Assembly (NCBI GenBank): GCA_029248825.1
Contig: JAQWIP010000015.1
Coordinates: 1 to 18,312, forward strand
From: Alphaproteobacteria bacterium
GTDB taxonomy: Bacteria; Pseudomonadota; Alphaproteobacteria; RS24
Reading direction: 5' to 3'
Length of the DNA stretch: 18,312 nt
Positions within the stretch are counted from its first letter, which is position 1. Every line of letters starts with the position of its first letter. Of this stretch, positions 1 through 8,047 are shown one piece after another. The notes under the pieces were generated by a model. It worked only from the letters and a program-made list of their open reading frames with translations. It was not told the origin of the DNA and made no database searches. The position numbers were made by a program, and so were the translations under genes.

Positions 1-72
1 CCCCAAAGCCCCGATGAACAGCACCAGCTCGGGCAGGATAAGTAAAATATCGTTCATAAATTGCGTTGTCAT
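1..72 (-). CDS. nuoN: NADH-quinone oxidoreductase subunit N (N-terminal fragment, runs off the window)
   Basis: Only the first 24 codons are inside the window; the gene continues past position 1. The product begins M-T-T-Q-F-M-N-D-I-L and continues into a hydrophobic segment containing LPELVLFIGALG, the typical first transmembrane helix of NuoN, one of the three antiporter-like proton-pumping subunits of the complex I membrane arm. The ATG at 72-70 lies 4 bp after the nuoM stop and is preceded by a GGAG ribosome-binding site that falls inside the end of nuoM. A second in-frame ATG at 57-55 is possible but has no better site. The identity rests on this short N-terminus plus its place as the last nuo gene after nuoM. 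Confidence 0.88.
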   Translation of the reverse strand, partial: MTTQFMNDILLILPELVLFIGALG

Positions 73-76
73 GATC

Positions 77-1594
77 TTACTCCACCGCCTGCACTTCGAG
101 GCCATAATAGTGATTGGCCAAAGCTTCTTGATAGCCAGACACAAGCGCCTCAATCGATGGCGCGGTTAGCTCTAGAATAGGCATCGGCCAGAAACCGAAA
201 ACAATCGTGGCGATAACCAGAGGCGCGATGATGAATATCTCCCGCCGATCCATATCTGCGATTTGCTGCAAGCCTTCATGCTCGATGCGGCCAAAGCTGA
301 CACGCCGATATAGCGACAGCGCGTAGACCGCCGAGAAAATTACCCCACTGGCGGCAAATAAAGCCGTCCATGTGCTGACTTGGAAAGTGCCGATAATCGT
401 CAAGAACTCGCCGACAAAACCAGAGGTGCCAGGCAGGCCGACGTTGGCCATGGTGAACAGCAAGAACACCGTGGCAAAGATGGGCATGCGATTGGCCAGC
501 CCCCCATAAGCGACAATCTCGCGCGTATGCATACGGTCATAGACCACGCCGACGCAAAGGAATAGCGCGCCCGAAATCCAACCATGCGAAAGCATTTGGA
601 ACACCGCCCCTTGCACGCCTTGCATGGTGGCGGAGAAAATACCCATGGTTACAAACCCCATATGGGCGACCGAAGAATAGGCGATGAGTTTTTTCATATC
701 CTCTTGGGCGAAAGCCACCAGAGACGTGTAAACAATGGCAATGGCGCTCAAGGCTAAGACCATGGGCGAGAACATATCCGAGGCGATGGGGAACATTGGC
801 AAGGAAAAGCGCAAGAACCCATAGCCGCCCATTTTCAACAACACACCCGCCAAAATAACCGAGCCTGCCGTGGGCGCTTCCACGTGCGCGTCGGGCAGCC
901 ATGTATGCACTGGCCACATGGGCATTTTAACCGCAAAGCTTGCAAAAAACGCGAGCCAGAGCCAAGTCTGCACATCGGCATCGAAACCGTGCGCCGCTAA
1001 ATCTGGAATGAAAGTCGTGCCGGTCTGCCAATACATATACAAAATGGCCAAGAGCATCAGCACCGAGCCGACCAGCGTATAGAGGAAGAACTTAAAGCTC
1101 GCATAAATCCGGCGCGCGCCGCCCCAAATGCCGATGATAAGGAACATCGGAATGAGACCCGCTTCAAAGAAGAGATAAAACAGAATGATATCCATGGAGC
1201 AGAAGACGCCAATCATCAGCGTTTCCAGCACCAAGAAAGCCAGCATATATTCGCGCACGCGGGTTTTCACCGAGACCCAACTGGCCAGAATGCAAATCGG
1301 CATAAGCGCTGCGGTCAACACAACAAACAGCACCGAAATGCCATCCACGCCCATGGCGTAATCAATGCCCGGCGCTAGCCATTGCGCGCGTTCGACGAAT
1401 TGAAAGCCAGCCTCGCTGCCATCAAAGCGGGTGACCATGAAAATGCTGAGCAGCAAAGTCACCACAGTCGTCCAAAGCGCTACGGCGCGAGAATTTGCAG
1501 CCACGGTCTCTTCGTCGCCGCGCACCAATAGGATAAACAGCGCGCCGAGGAGCGGTAAAAACGTGAGGGTCGAGAGAAGCGGCCAATCAATCAT
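77..1594 (-). CDS. nuoM: NADH-quinone oxidoreductase subunit M (proton-pumping membrane subunit)
   Basis: The 505-residue product is a multi-spanning membrane protein with the usual length and signatures of NuoM, an antiporter-like subunit of the complex I membrane arm that carries one proton-translocating half-channel pair. The charged residues of the family are present: Glu144 in LFFEAGLIP, Lys223 in AVKMPMWPVHTWLPDAHVE, Lys254 in VLLKMGGYG and Glu396 in GFVGEF. These correspond by motif to E. coli E144, K234, K265 and E407. The ATG at 1594 follows the nuoL stop by 21 bp, the longest gap in the operon, with an AGGA ribosome-binding site before it. nuoN begins 4 bp after its TAA stop, so the two are probably translationally coupled. 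Nothing is missing or broken. Confidence 0.97.
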   Translation of the reverse strand: MIDWPLLSTLTFLPLLGALFILLVRGDEETVAANSRAVALWTTVVTLLLSIFMVTRFDGSEAGFQFVERAQWLAPGIDYAMGVDGISVLFVVLTAALMPICILASWVSVKTRVREYMLAFLVLETLMIGVFCSMDIILFYLFFEAGLIPMFLIIGIWGGARRIYASFKFFLYTLVGSVLMLLAILYMYWQTGTTFIPDLAAHGFDADVQTWLWLAFFASFAVKMPMWPVHTWLPDAHVEAPTAGSVILAGVLLKMGGYGFLRFSLPMFPIASDMFSPMVLALSAIAIVYTSLVAFAQEDMKKLIAYSSVAHMGFVTMGIFSATMQGVQGAVFQMLSHGWISGALFLCVGVVYDRMHTREIVAYGGLANRMPIFATVFLLFTMANVGLPGTSGFVGEFLTIIGTFQVSTWTALFAASGVIFSAVYALSLYRRVSFGRIEHEGLQQIADMDRREIFIIAPLVIATIVFGFWPMPILELTAPSIEALVSGYQEALANHYYGLEVQAVE

Positions 1595-1615
1595 ATGCGT
1601 ATTCCTATATCTTCC

Positions 1616-3544
1616 CTATTGCGCCGTCAGCATCAGCCACGTCACGAAACTGGCAACACCCAGCAGCATGACAAAAGCATAATGATAAACAAAACCAGTT
1701 TGCAGGCCGACGATACGGCGCGTGACCCGCTGGACGCTCGAGGCTATGCCATCGGGGCCCAAGCCATCGATAATGGCGCCATCGCCGCCTTTCCACAAAA
1801 CCCGCGCAATCCATTTGGCAGGGCGCACGAAAAGGAAGTCGTAAATCTCGTCGAAATACCATTTGTTGAGCAGGAACTTGTAAATCAGGTCGTGCTGCTC
1901 GGCGATTTCGCCCGGCCATTTCGGATAGCGGATGTACATAATATACGCCAAAACGAAACCAGAGAGCATCATCAGCAATGGCGATAATTTCACCCAGCTC
2001 GGCACATTGTGCAAATCATGCAGCACATGATTGTCGGCGGAGGTGAAAATCGTGCCGCTCCAGAACGCGGTTTGCGTGTCGCCGATAAACAATCCGGAGA
2101 AAGCAAAGCCAGCAATCAAAGCGCCAAAGGCCAGCACAATCAGCGGCACCAGCATAACCGGTGGGCTTTCATGCACATGGCTCAGCGTATCGTTCGAGCA
2201 GCGCGGCGCGCCAAAGAACGTCAGGAACATCAACCTCCAGCTATAAAATGACGTGAAGAAAGCGGCGATGATGAGCATAGCAAAAGCAAACATATGCGGC
2301 GCCGCATGGGCGGCAAATGCGCCTTCGATAATCGCATCTTTGGAGAAATAACCCGCCGTGAGAGGAAAGCCCGTCAAAGCAATCGTGCCGATGAACATCA
2401 TCAGGAATGTTGCGGGAATGAGCTGGCGAAGGCCGCCCATTTTGCGCATATCTTGCTCGTCACCTATGGCGTGAATGACCGAGCCGGCGCCTAAGAACAG
2501 CAGCGCTTTGAAAAACGCATGGGTGAACAAATGGAACATAGCCGCTTGATAGGCGCCAATGCCAAGGCCGACAAACATATAGCCAAGCTGCGAACAGGTG
2601 GAATAAGCAATCACCCGCTTGATATCATTTTGTACCAGCCCAACCGTGGCGGCGAAAAACGCGGTAATCGCGCCAATGACAATCACCACATTCAGCGCGG
2701 TTTGCGACAGCTCAAACAAAGGCGAACAGCGCGCCACGAGGAACACGCCCGCCGTTACCATGGTCGCGGCATGAATGAGCGCCGACACAGGGGTCGGGCC
2801 TTCCATGGCGTCGGGTAGCCAAGTGTGCAGCAAGAATTGCGCCGACTTGCCCATGGCGCCCATGAACAAAAGCAAGCAAATCGTTGTCAGAGCCGGCAGT
2901 GTCATGCCGAGGAAATCAAATTTGCCATTGGCCAAAGCCCCCGCCGCCGCAAAGACTTCGTCAAATTGCAACGAGCCGACCGAATAATAAATCGCCGACA
3001 TGCCGAGGATGAGACCAAAGTCCCCTACCCGATTGACCACAAAGGCTTTCATGGCGGCTGCATTGGCCGAGGCTTTTTTGAACCAGAAACCGATGAGCAA
3101 ATAAGACGCCAGCCCCACGCCTTCCCAGCCAAAGAACAGCTGCAAGAAATTATCCGCCGTCACCAACATCAACATCATGAAAGTGAACAAAGACAGATAA
3201 GCAAAAAAGCGAGCGCGATGCTCGTCGTGGCTCATATAGCCGATGGAATAGACATGCACGAGCGAGGAAACCCCCGTCACGACAACCAGCATAACCACCG
3301 TCAGCGTGTCGATGCGCAAAGTCCAGTCGATCACCAGACTGCCCGATTGCAACCAGCTCAGCACCAGAATTTTGCTGGCATTTCCATTCAGCCCAACATC
3401 CACAAAAGCCACGCAAGACAAAAGCGCCGAGGCAATCAGCAGTCCCGTGGTGATATATTCAGAGTTGCGGTGGCCGATAACCCGGCCAAACAAACCCGCA
3501 ATAAGCGCTCCGAGGAGCGGGAAAAAGACAATCGCCTGATACAT
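1616..3544 (-). CDS. nuoL: NADH-quinone oxidoreductase subunit L (distal proton-pumping membrane subunit)
   Basis: The 642-residue product is the largest antiporter-like subunit, at the distal end of the complex I membrane arm. Conserved features are Glu141 in GWEGVGLASYLLIGFW, Lys233 in GAMGKSAQF, His240 in LLHTWLPDAMEGPTPVSA, His258, Lys346 in THAFFKALLFLGAGS, and Lys402-Asp403 in TAGYFSKDAI. The C-terminal third has the weaker conservation typical of the long lateral amphipathic helix (HL) and its anchoring transmembrane helix that clamp the pumping subunits together. The ATG at 3544 starts MYQAIVFFPLLGALIAG, a normal NuoL beginning, 3 bp after the nuoK stop. An AAAGG ribosome-binding site lies inside the end of nuoK. 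Confidence 0.97.
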   Translation of the reverse strand: MYQAIVFFPLLGALIAGLFGRVIGHRNSEYITTGLLIASALLSCVAFVDVGLNGNASKILVLSWLQSGSLVIDWTLRIDTLTVVMLVVVTGVSSLVHVYSIGYMSHDEHRARFFAYLSLFTFMMLMLVTADNFLQLFFGWEGVGLASYLLIGFWFKKASANAAAMKAFVVNRVGDFGLILGMSAIYYSVGSLQFDEVFAAAGALANGKFDFLGMTLPALTTICLLLFMGAMGKSAQFLLHTWLPDAMEGPTPVSALIHAATMVTAGVFLVARCSPLFELSQTALNVVIVIGAITAFFAATVGLVQNDIKRVIAYSTCSQLGYMFVGLGIGAYQAAMFHLFTHAFFKALLFLGAGSVIHAIGDEQDMRKMGGLRQLIPATFLMMFIGTIALTGFPLTAGYFSKDAIIEGAFAAHAAPHMFAFAMLIIAAFFTSFYSWRLMFLTFFGAPRCSNDTLSHVHESPPVMLVPLIVLAFGALIAGFAFSGLFIGDTQTAFWSGTIFTSADNHVLHDLHNVPSWVKLSPLLMMLSGFVLAYIMYIRYPKWPGEIAEQHDLIYKFLLNKWYFDEIYDFLFVRPAKWIARVLWKGGDGAIIDGLGPDGIASSVQRVTRRIVGLQTGFVYHYAFVMLLGVASFVTWLMLTAQ

Positions 3545-3547
3545 GGG

Positions 3548-3853
3548 TTAGCCTTTCATCTGACTGACATCTTCAATTGCGATGCCGCCACGATTGCGGA
3601 AATAAACGACAAGAATGGCCAGGCCAATCGCGGCCTCTCCAGCAGCCACCGTCAGCACGAGGAGCGCAAAAACCTGCCCCACTAAATCGCCGAGATAGGC
3701 CGAAAAAGCCACAAGGTTGATATTCACCGCCAAGAGCATCAGCTCAATCGACATGAGAATAATGATGACGTTTTTCCGGTTCAGAAAAATGCCAAACACG
3801 CCAATGGTAAAAAGAATGGCCGCGAGCGTTAGATAATGTGTCAGTCCAATCAT
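3548..3853 (-). CDS. nuoK: NADH-quinone oxidoreductase subunit K
   Basis: The 101-residue product has the exact size and three-helix hydrophobic pattern of NuoK (mitochondrial ND4L), which lies between the quinone end and the antiporter subunits of the complex I membrane arm. Both membrane-buried glutamates needed for proton transfer are visible: Glu37 in MSIELMLLAVN and Glu73 in AAGEAAIGLA, equivalent to E36 and E72 of the E. coli protein. Helix 1 begins with THYLTLAAILFTIGVFGI. The gene lies 3 bp after nuoJ and 3 bp before nuoL, so it is almost certainly translated from the same polycistronic message with coupling on both sides. Confidence 0.97.
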   Translation of the reverse strand: MIGLTHYLTLAAILFTIGVFGIFLNRKNVIIILMSIELMLLAVNINLVAFSAYLGDLVGQVFALLVLTVAAGEAAIGLAILVVYFRNRGGIAIEDVSQMKG

Positions 3854-3856
3854 CGT

Positions 3857-4462
3857 CTAAATGCCTTCCCCAGGTTTAATATCCACCAGTTCCACCGCAT
3901 CTTCGCGCGTGCGCGCGTTTTGCTTGGCGATGTCTTGGCGTTTTGGATTGTTCGATTTCACCAAAGTCAAAACAATGGCGCCAATCATCGCGACCAGCAA
4001 AATGGCACCCGCGGTTTGGAATAAGAAAATATAATCGGTGTAAAGCACCCGACCCAAAGCTTCGGCATTGGTCATGCCTTCGGGCGTGGCACTTGGCAAT
4101 TGCCCTTTGTCGACCAAGGTCGAGGAAGCGCCAAACACCAGCAATAGCTCCAGCAGCAAAATCAAACCAACCGTCGCGCCAATGGGCATATATTGCAAAA
4201 ACCCTTCGTTCAACTCGGCGAAATCAATATCTAGCATCATCACGATGAACAAGAATAACACCGCCACGGCGCCGACATAGACCACCACCAAAATGAGCGC
4301 GAGAAACTCGGCTCCCAGCAAAACGAACAGGCCTGCCGAATTGAAGAAAGTAAGAATAAGAAACAGCACCGAATAAACCGGATTGCGCGCGGCAATGACC
4401 ATAAAGGCACTGGCCACGGAGACCGAGGCAAACAGATAAAAGGCGAGAGATGTAAGCGTCAT
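3857..4462 (-). CDS. nuoJ: NADH-quinone oxidoreductase subunit J
   Basis: The 201-residue product matches NuoJ (mitochondrial ND6), a five-helix subunit of the membrane arm next to NuoA, NuoK and NuoH. The central helix around residues 57-77 carries VYVGAVAVLFLFIVMML, the family hallmark whose pi-bulge rotates during the catalytic cycle. A loop of about 30 polar residues (about 113-142) separates helices 4 and 5, and the C-terminal 30 residues are charged and cytoplasmic. The ATG at 4462 starts MTLTSLAFYLFASVSVASA, 7 bp after the nuoI stop. nuoK follows 3 bp after its own TAG. Confidence 0.96.
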   Translation of the reverse strand: MTLTSLAFYLFASVSVASAFMVIAARNPVYSVLFLILTFFNSAGLFVLLGAEFLALILVVVYVGAVAVLFLFIVMMLDIDFAELNEGFLQYMPIGATVGLILLLELLLVFGASSTLVDKGQLPSATPEGMTNAEALGRVLYTDYIFLFQTAGAILLVAMIGAIVLTLVKSNNPKRQDIAKQNARTREDAVELVDIKPGEGI

Positions 4463-4469
4463 ATGATTT

Positions 4470-4961
4470 CTACCGGTAAGGAGCGTCTAGCTCGATATTC
4501 TTTGCAATTTCCACTTCCCAACGATCGCCATTGGTCAGCAATTTGGCTTTGTCATAGACAAGCTCTTCGCGGGTTTCGGTTGCAAACTCAAAGTTTGGCC
4601 CTTCCACAATCGCATCCACCGGACACGCTTCTTGGCAAAACCCACAATAAATACATTTCACCATATCGATGTCATAGCGCACGGTGCGGCGGGTGCCGTC
4701 ATTATTGCGCGGGCCCGCCTCAATGGTGATGGCTTGGGCGGGGCAAATCGCTTCGCAAAGCTTGCACGCGATGCAGCGCTCTTGCCCGTTGGGGTAGCGA
4801 CGCAAAGCATGTTCGCCACGAAAGCGCGGGCTAAGGGGGCCCTTTTCATGCGGATAATTGATGGTCGCTTTTTTGCCAAAGAAATAGCCAAGCGCCAAAC
4901 GAAACGCCGAGACGAATTCGATGAGAAACAAACTGCGAGCTGTGCGGTCTAACCAAGCCAT
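4470..4961 (-). CDS. nuoI: NADH-quinone oxidoreductase subunit I (8Fe ferredoxin-like subunit)
   Basis: The 163-residue product carries the two [4Fe-4S] clusters N6a and N6b that pass electrons from NuoG to NuoB. The two classic CxxCxxCxxxCP motifs are at Cys63, 66, 69, 73 (CIACKLCEAICP) and Cys103, 106, 109, 113 (CIYCGFCQEACP). The N-terminus, MAWLDRTARSLFLIEF, is the membrane-surface amphipathic helix of alphaproteobacterial NuoI. The reading frame is open for 20 more codons upstream to an ATG at 5021, but that start would lie inside nuoH. The ATG at 4961 gives the family's usual length and has an AAGGG ribosome-binding site in the 10 bp gap after nuoH, so I chose it. All eight cluster ligands are intact. 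Confidence 0.97.
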   Translation of the reverse strand: MAWLDRTARSLFLIEFVSAFRLALGYFFGKKATINYPHEKGPLSPRFRGEHALRRYPNGQERCIACKLCEAICPAQAITIEAGPRNNDGTRRTVRYDIDMVKCIYCGFCQEACPVDAIVEGPNFEFATETREELVYDKAKLLTNGDRWEVEIAKNIELDAPYR

Positions 4962-4971
4962 ACCAAAACCC

Positions 4972-5982
4972 TTACGAAGCCATATCAAAATATTGCAAGA
5001 AACCCGCCACCAAAACGACATAGAGCAGCGAAATAGGCAGGAAGACTTTCCAGCCCAGACGCATCAATTGGTCATAGCGATAGCGCGGCACGATTACTTT
5101 CATCATAGCGAATAGGAAGAACATAAAGCCCATTTTGATAATGAACCAAACCGGCCCCGGCACCCAATTAAACGGCGCGATATCGACCGGTGCCAACCAG
5201 CCGCCCAAAAACAAAATGGTCATCATGGCGCACATCAAAACGATGTTGGCCAATTCGCCAATCATAAACACCACATAGGGCGTCGAGGAATATTCGGTCA
5301 TAAAGCCCGAGACCAATTCACTTTCCGCTTCCGGCAAATCGAAAGGCGGGCGATTGGTTTCGGCCAAAGCCGAGATGAAAAACACCACAAACATGGGAAA
5401 TAGCGGCACCGCAAACCAGACGGTTTTTTGCGCCAAAACGATATCCGTCAAATTCAACGAGCCAACACACAATAGCACCGTGATGATAACCAAGCCGATG
5501 GAGACCTCATAGGATACCATTTGCGCCGCCGAGCGCAGCGCGCCCAAAAACGGATATTTGGAGTTGGAAGCCCACCCGCCCATAATCACGCCGTAAACGC
5601 CGAGCGAGGAAATCGCGAAAATATATAAAATGCCGACATTGATATCGGCCACTGCCCAGCCTTCATTAACCGGAATAACCGCCCAAGCGCTGAGCGCCAA
5701 GAACATGGTCACGAAGGGCGCCAATAAGAAAACCGGCTTATTGGCCGTGGTGGGAATGATGATTTCTTTGAACAAATATTTGGCGATATCGGCAAAACTT
5801 TGCAGCAAGCCAAACGGCCCGACCACGGTTGGGCCTTTGCGCAATTGCGCCGCCGCCCAAATTTTCCGGTCGGCCAGCATGAAGAAAGCCAGCGACACCA
5901 GAAGCGCCAGAATAATTGCCAAAGAGTGCAGCGTCACCACAAGGGCTGGCCAAATATAGCTATCGAAAAAAGCGCTATCCAT
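4972..5982 (-). CDS. nuoH: NADH-quinone oxidoreductase subunit H (quinone-site membrane subunit)
   Basis: The 336-residue product is NuoH (mitochondrial ND1), the membrane subunit that anchors the hydrophilic arm and forms most of the quinone entry tunnel. The acidic third cytoplasmic loop that joins the quinone chamber to the proton path is complete: AETNRPPFDLPEAESELV begins at residue 207 and is followed by Glu230 in GFMTEYSS. Other family motifs are LADRKIWAAAQLRKGP near residues 36-51 and GGWASNSKYPFLGALRSAAQ. The frame is open back to 6063, but that would overlap nuoG by 89 bp and add an atypical Pro-rich N-terminus. The ATG at 5982 gives MDSAFFDSYIWPALVV and overlaps nuoG by only 8 bp, so it is the better start. 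Confidence 0.96.
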   Translation of the reverse strand: MDSAFFDSYIWPALVVTLHSLAIILALLVSLAFFMLADRKIWAAAQLRKGPTVVGPFGLLQSFADIAKYLFKEIIIPTTANKPVFLLAPFVTMFLALSAWAVIPVNEGWAVADINVGILYIFAISSLGVYGVIMGGWASNSKYPFLGALRSAAQMVSYEVSIGLVIITVLLCVGSLNLTDIVLAQKTVWFAVPLFPMFVVFFISALAETNRPPFDLPEAESELVSGFMTEYSSTPYVVFMIGELANIVLMCAMMTILFLGGWLAPVDIAPFNWVPGPVWFIIKMGFMFFLFAMMKVIVPRYRYDQLMRLGWKVFLPISLLYVVLVAGFLQYFDMAS

Positions 5983-8047
5983 GGGTGCCTGTCCCTTCGG
6001 TCTCGCCATCGCGTTGCTGTTTGGCTTTGGCGCAATCGGCCATGGTGGCTGAGGCGCGCGCAATGGGGTTGGTGAAATAGAAATCCGTCACGCTATAGGC
6101 AAATGCCGCTTTGCTCATTTTCTTGGCCGTCGGCGCTTTTGGCGCGGCGCTCTCGCTCAAGCCATCGATTTGGGCAAAATGCGGCGCCACTTCGAACATT
6201 GCACGGCGCAGCTCGGCCAGATTATCGAACGGCAAAGTCAGACCCAAAACTTCCGATAGCGCCCGGAAGATTTTCCAATCTTCGCGCGCTTCACCCGGAG
6301 GCGTTGCCGCCTGTTCGGTCATTTGCGGACGCCCTTCGGTGTTCACGTAAATGGCTTGCTTTTCGGTATAGGCGGCGGCTGGCAAAATAACATCAGCACG
6401 ATGCGCGCCACGGTCGCCATGACTGCCGATATAAATCACAAAAGCATCGCCCAGCGACGCCCCCTCAATTTCATCGGCGCCATATAAAATGACGGTTTCA
6501 ACCCCCCCGCTTTGCGCCGCCTCTTGTATGCCAGCGACATCCAAGCCGCCCTCGCCTGGCAGCAAGCCGAGGTCGAGGCCAGCCACGCGCGCGGCCGCCG
6601 TGTGCAGCACGTTAAAGCCGTTCCATGTGGCAGAAATCGCCGCAGATTTTTCGGCCAGCTCAATCGCTGCCGCCAAAACCGCATCGCCATCGGCACGCGT
6701 CAGCGCACCTTGGCCAACGATAATCATCGGGCGTTCCGCCTTGGCCAAAGTCTCGCTAAAGCCATGTTTGCCAGCCAGCAAATCGGCCAGAGTATCGGCG
6801 CCCGCGCCAATGTTTTCCGCTTCATAAGTCAAATCGACAGGCGCGCCAATCGTGGCAATGGGGAAATTACCCATCAAATAGCGTTTGCGAATCCGCGCGT
6901 TCAACACCGGCGCTTCTAGGCGCGGGTTGGTGCCAATCAGCAATAGGGCATCGGCGTCTTCAATGCCAGCGATGCTGGTGTTGAAAATATAATTGCCGCG
7001 CGGGCCCGAGAGTTTGGCGCCATCTTGGCGGCAATCGACATGCGGGCTTTGCAATTTATCCATCAAGGCTTTCAAAGCAAATTGGCCTTCGCCGCAAACC
7101 AAATCGCCAGCAATGGCCGCCGTTTTGGCGCCTTTGCCTTTCAGTTTTTTGGCAATCAGCGCAAAGGCATTGTCCCAACTGGCGGGCGCGAGGTTTTTTC
7201 TGGCGCGCACGTAAGGGCGGTCGAGGCGTTGTGTGTTCAAGCCATCCCAGATAAACCGAGACTTATCGGATAGCCATTCTTCGTTCACATCATCATGGTT
7301 GCGCGGCATAACCCGCATGGCTTCGCGGCCACGCATATCGACGCGAATATTGCTGCCCACCGCGTCCATCACATCGATGGTTTCGGTTTTCTTCAGCTCC
7401 CACGGACGCGCGGTAAACGCGTAAGGGCGCGAGGTCAGCGCGCCGACGGGGCAAAGGTCGATGACATTGCCCGACATCTCACTGTCCAGCGAGGCCTCCA
7501 AATAAGTGGTGATTTCCATGTCTTCGCCGCGGCCAATGGCGCCAATTTCTGGCACACCTGCCACTTCTTGGGCGAAGCGCACGCAACGGGTGCAATGGAT
7601 GCAGCGCGTCATAATGGTGCTAACCAACGGCCCCATATGTTTGTTTTCCACGGCGCGTTTATTATCGGCAAAACGGCTGGCATCGCCCCCAAAGCCGAGC
7701 GCTTGGTCTTGCAAATCGCATTCGCCGCCTTGGTCGCAAATCGGGCAATCGAGCGGATGGTTAATCAGCAAAAATTCCATCACGCCTTCGCGGGCCGCTT
7801 TCACGCTCTCGGATTTTGTGCTGACCACCATATCGGGCGCCACAGGCATGGCGCAGCTAGCAACGGGCTTGAGCGCTTTTTCGACTTCCACCAAACACAT
7901 GCGGCAATTGCCAGCGACGGAGAGGCGTTCGTGATAACAAAAGCGCGGAATTTCTGCGCCCGCTTCTTCGCAAGCCTGCAAAATGGTGGTGCCGGGCGCG
8001 ACCGAAACCGAGACGCCATCGACCGTAAGATTTACCTGATCGCTCAT
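5975..8047 (-). CDS. nuoG: NADH-quinone oxidoreductase subunit G (multi-Fe-S subunit, alphaproteobacterial/mitochondrial type)
   Basis: The 690-residue product is the large electron-transfer subunit of the NADH-oxidising arm. An N-terminal [2Fe-2S] ferredoxin domain (cluster N1b) has Cys37, 48, 51 and 65. Next comes a His/Cys-ligated [4Fe-4S] site (N5) with His97, Cys101, Cys104 and Cys110 in HPLDCPICDQGGECD, then a [4Fe-4S] site (N4) with Cys149, 152, 155 and Cys199 in DLCPVGAL. The rest is a molybdopterin-oxidoreductase-like fold that binds no molybdenum cofactor in complex I. The four cysteines of the extra N7 cluster found in E. coli and Thermus are absent, as in Paracoccus and mitochondrial 75-kDa subunits. 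Its start shares one base with the nuoF stop (TAATG), and its end overlaps nuoH by 8 bp. Confidence 0.97.
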   Translation of the reverse strand: MSDQVNLTVDGVSVSVAPGTTILQACEEAGAEIPRFCYHERLSVAGNCRMCLVEVEKALKPVASCAMPVAPDMVVSTKSESVKAAREGVMEFLLINHPLDCPICDQGGECDLQDQALGFGGDASRFADNKRAVENKHMGPLVSTIMTRCIHCTRCVRFAQEVAGVPEIGAIGRGEDMEITTYLEASLDSEMSGNVIDLCPVGALTSRPYAFTARPWELKKTETIDVMDAVGSNIRVDMRGREAMRVMPRNHDDVNEEWLSDKSRFIWDGLNTQRLDRPYVRARKNLAPASWDNAFALIAKKLKGKGAKTAAIAGDLVCGEGQFALKALMDKLQSPHVDCRQDGAKLSGPRGNYIFNTSIAGIEDADALLLIGTNPRLEAPVLNARIRKRYLMGNFPIATIGAPVDLTYEAENIGAGADTLADLLAGKHGFSETLAKAERPMIIVGQGALTRADGDAVLAAAIELAEKSAAISATWNGFNVLHTAAARVAGLDLGLLPGEGGLDVAGIQEAAQSGGVETVILYGADEIEGASLGDAFVIYIGSHGDRGAHRADVILPAAAYTEKQAIYVNTEGRPQMTEQAATPPGEAREDWKIFRALSEVLGLTLPFDNLAELRRAMFEVAPHFAQIDGLSESAAPKAPTAKKMSKAAFAYSVTDFYFTNPIARASATMADCAKAKQQRDGETEGTGTHG

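Noticed and set aside
2825..3685. A 286-codon plus-strand frame opposite nuoL and nuoK
   Set aside because: It lies wholly antisense to two certain genes, its product is Arg/His/Gln-rich low-complexity sequence with no recognisable domain, and no promoter or ribosome-binding site supports it.
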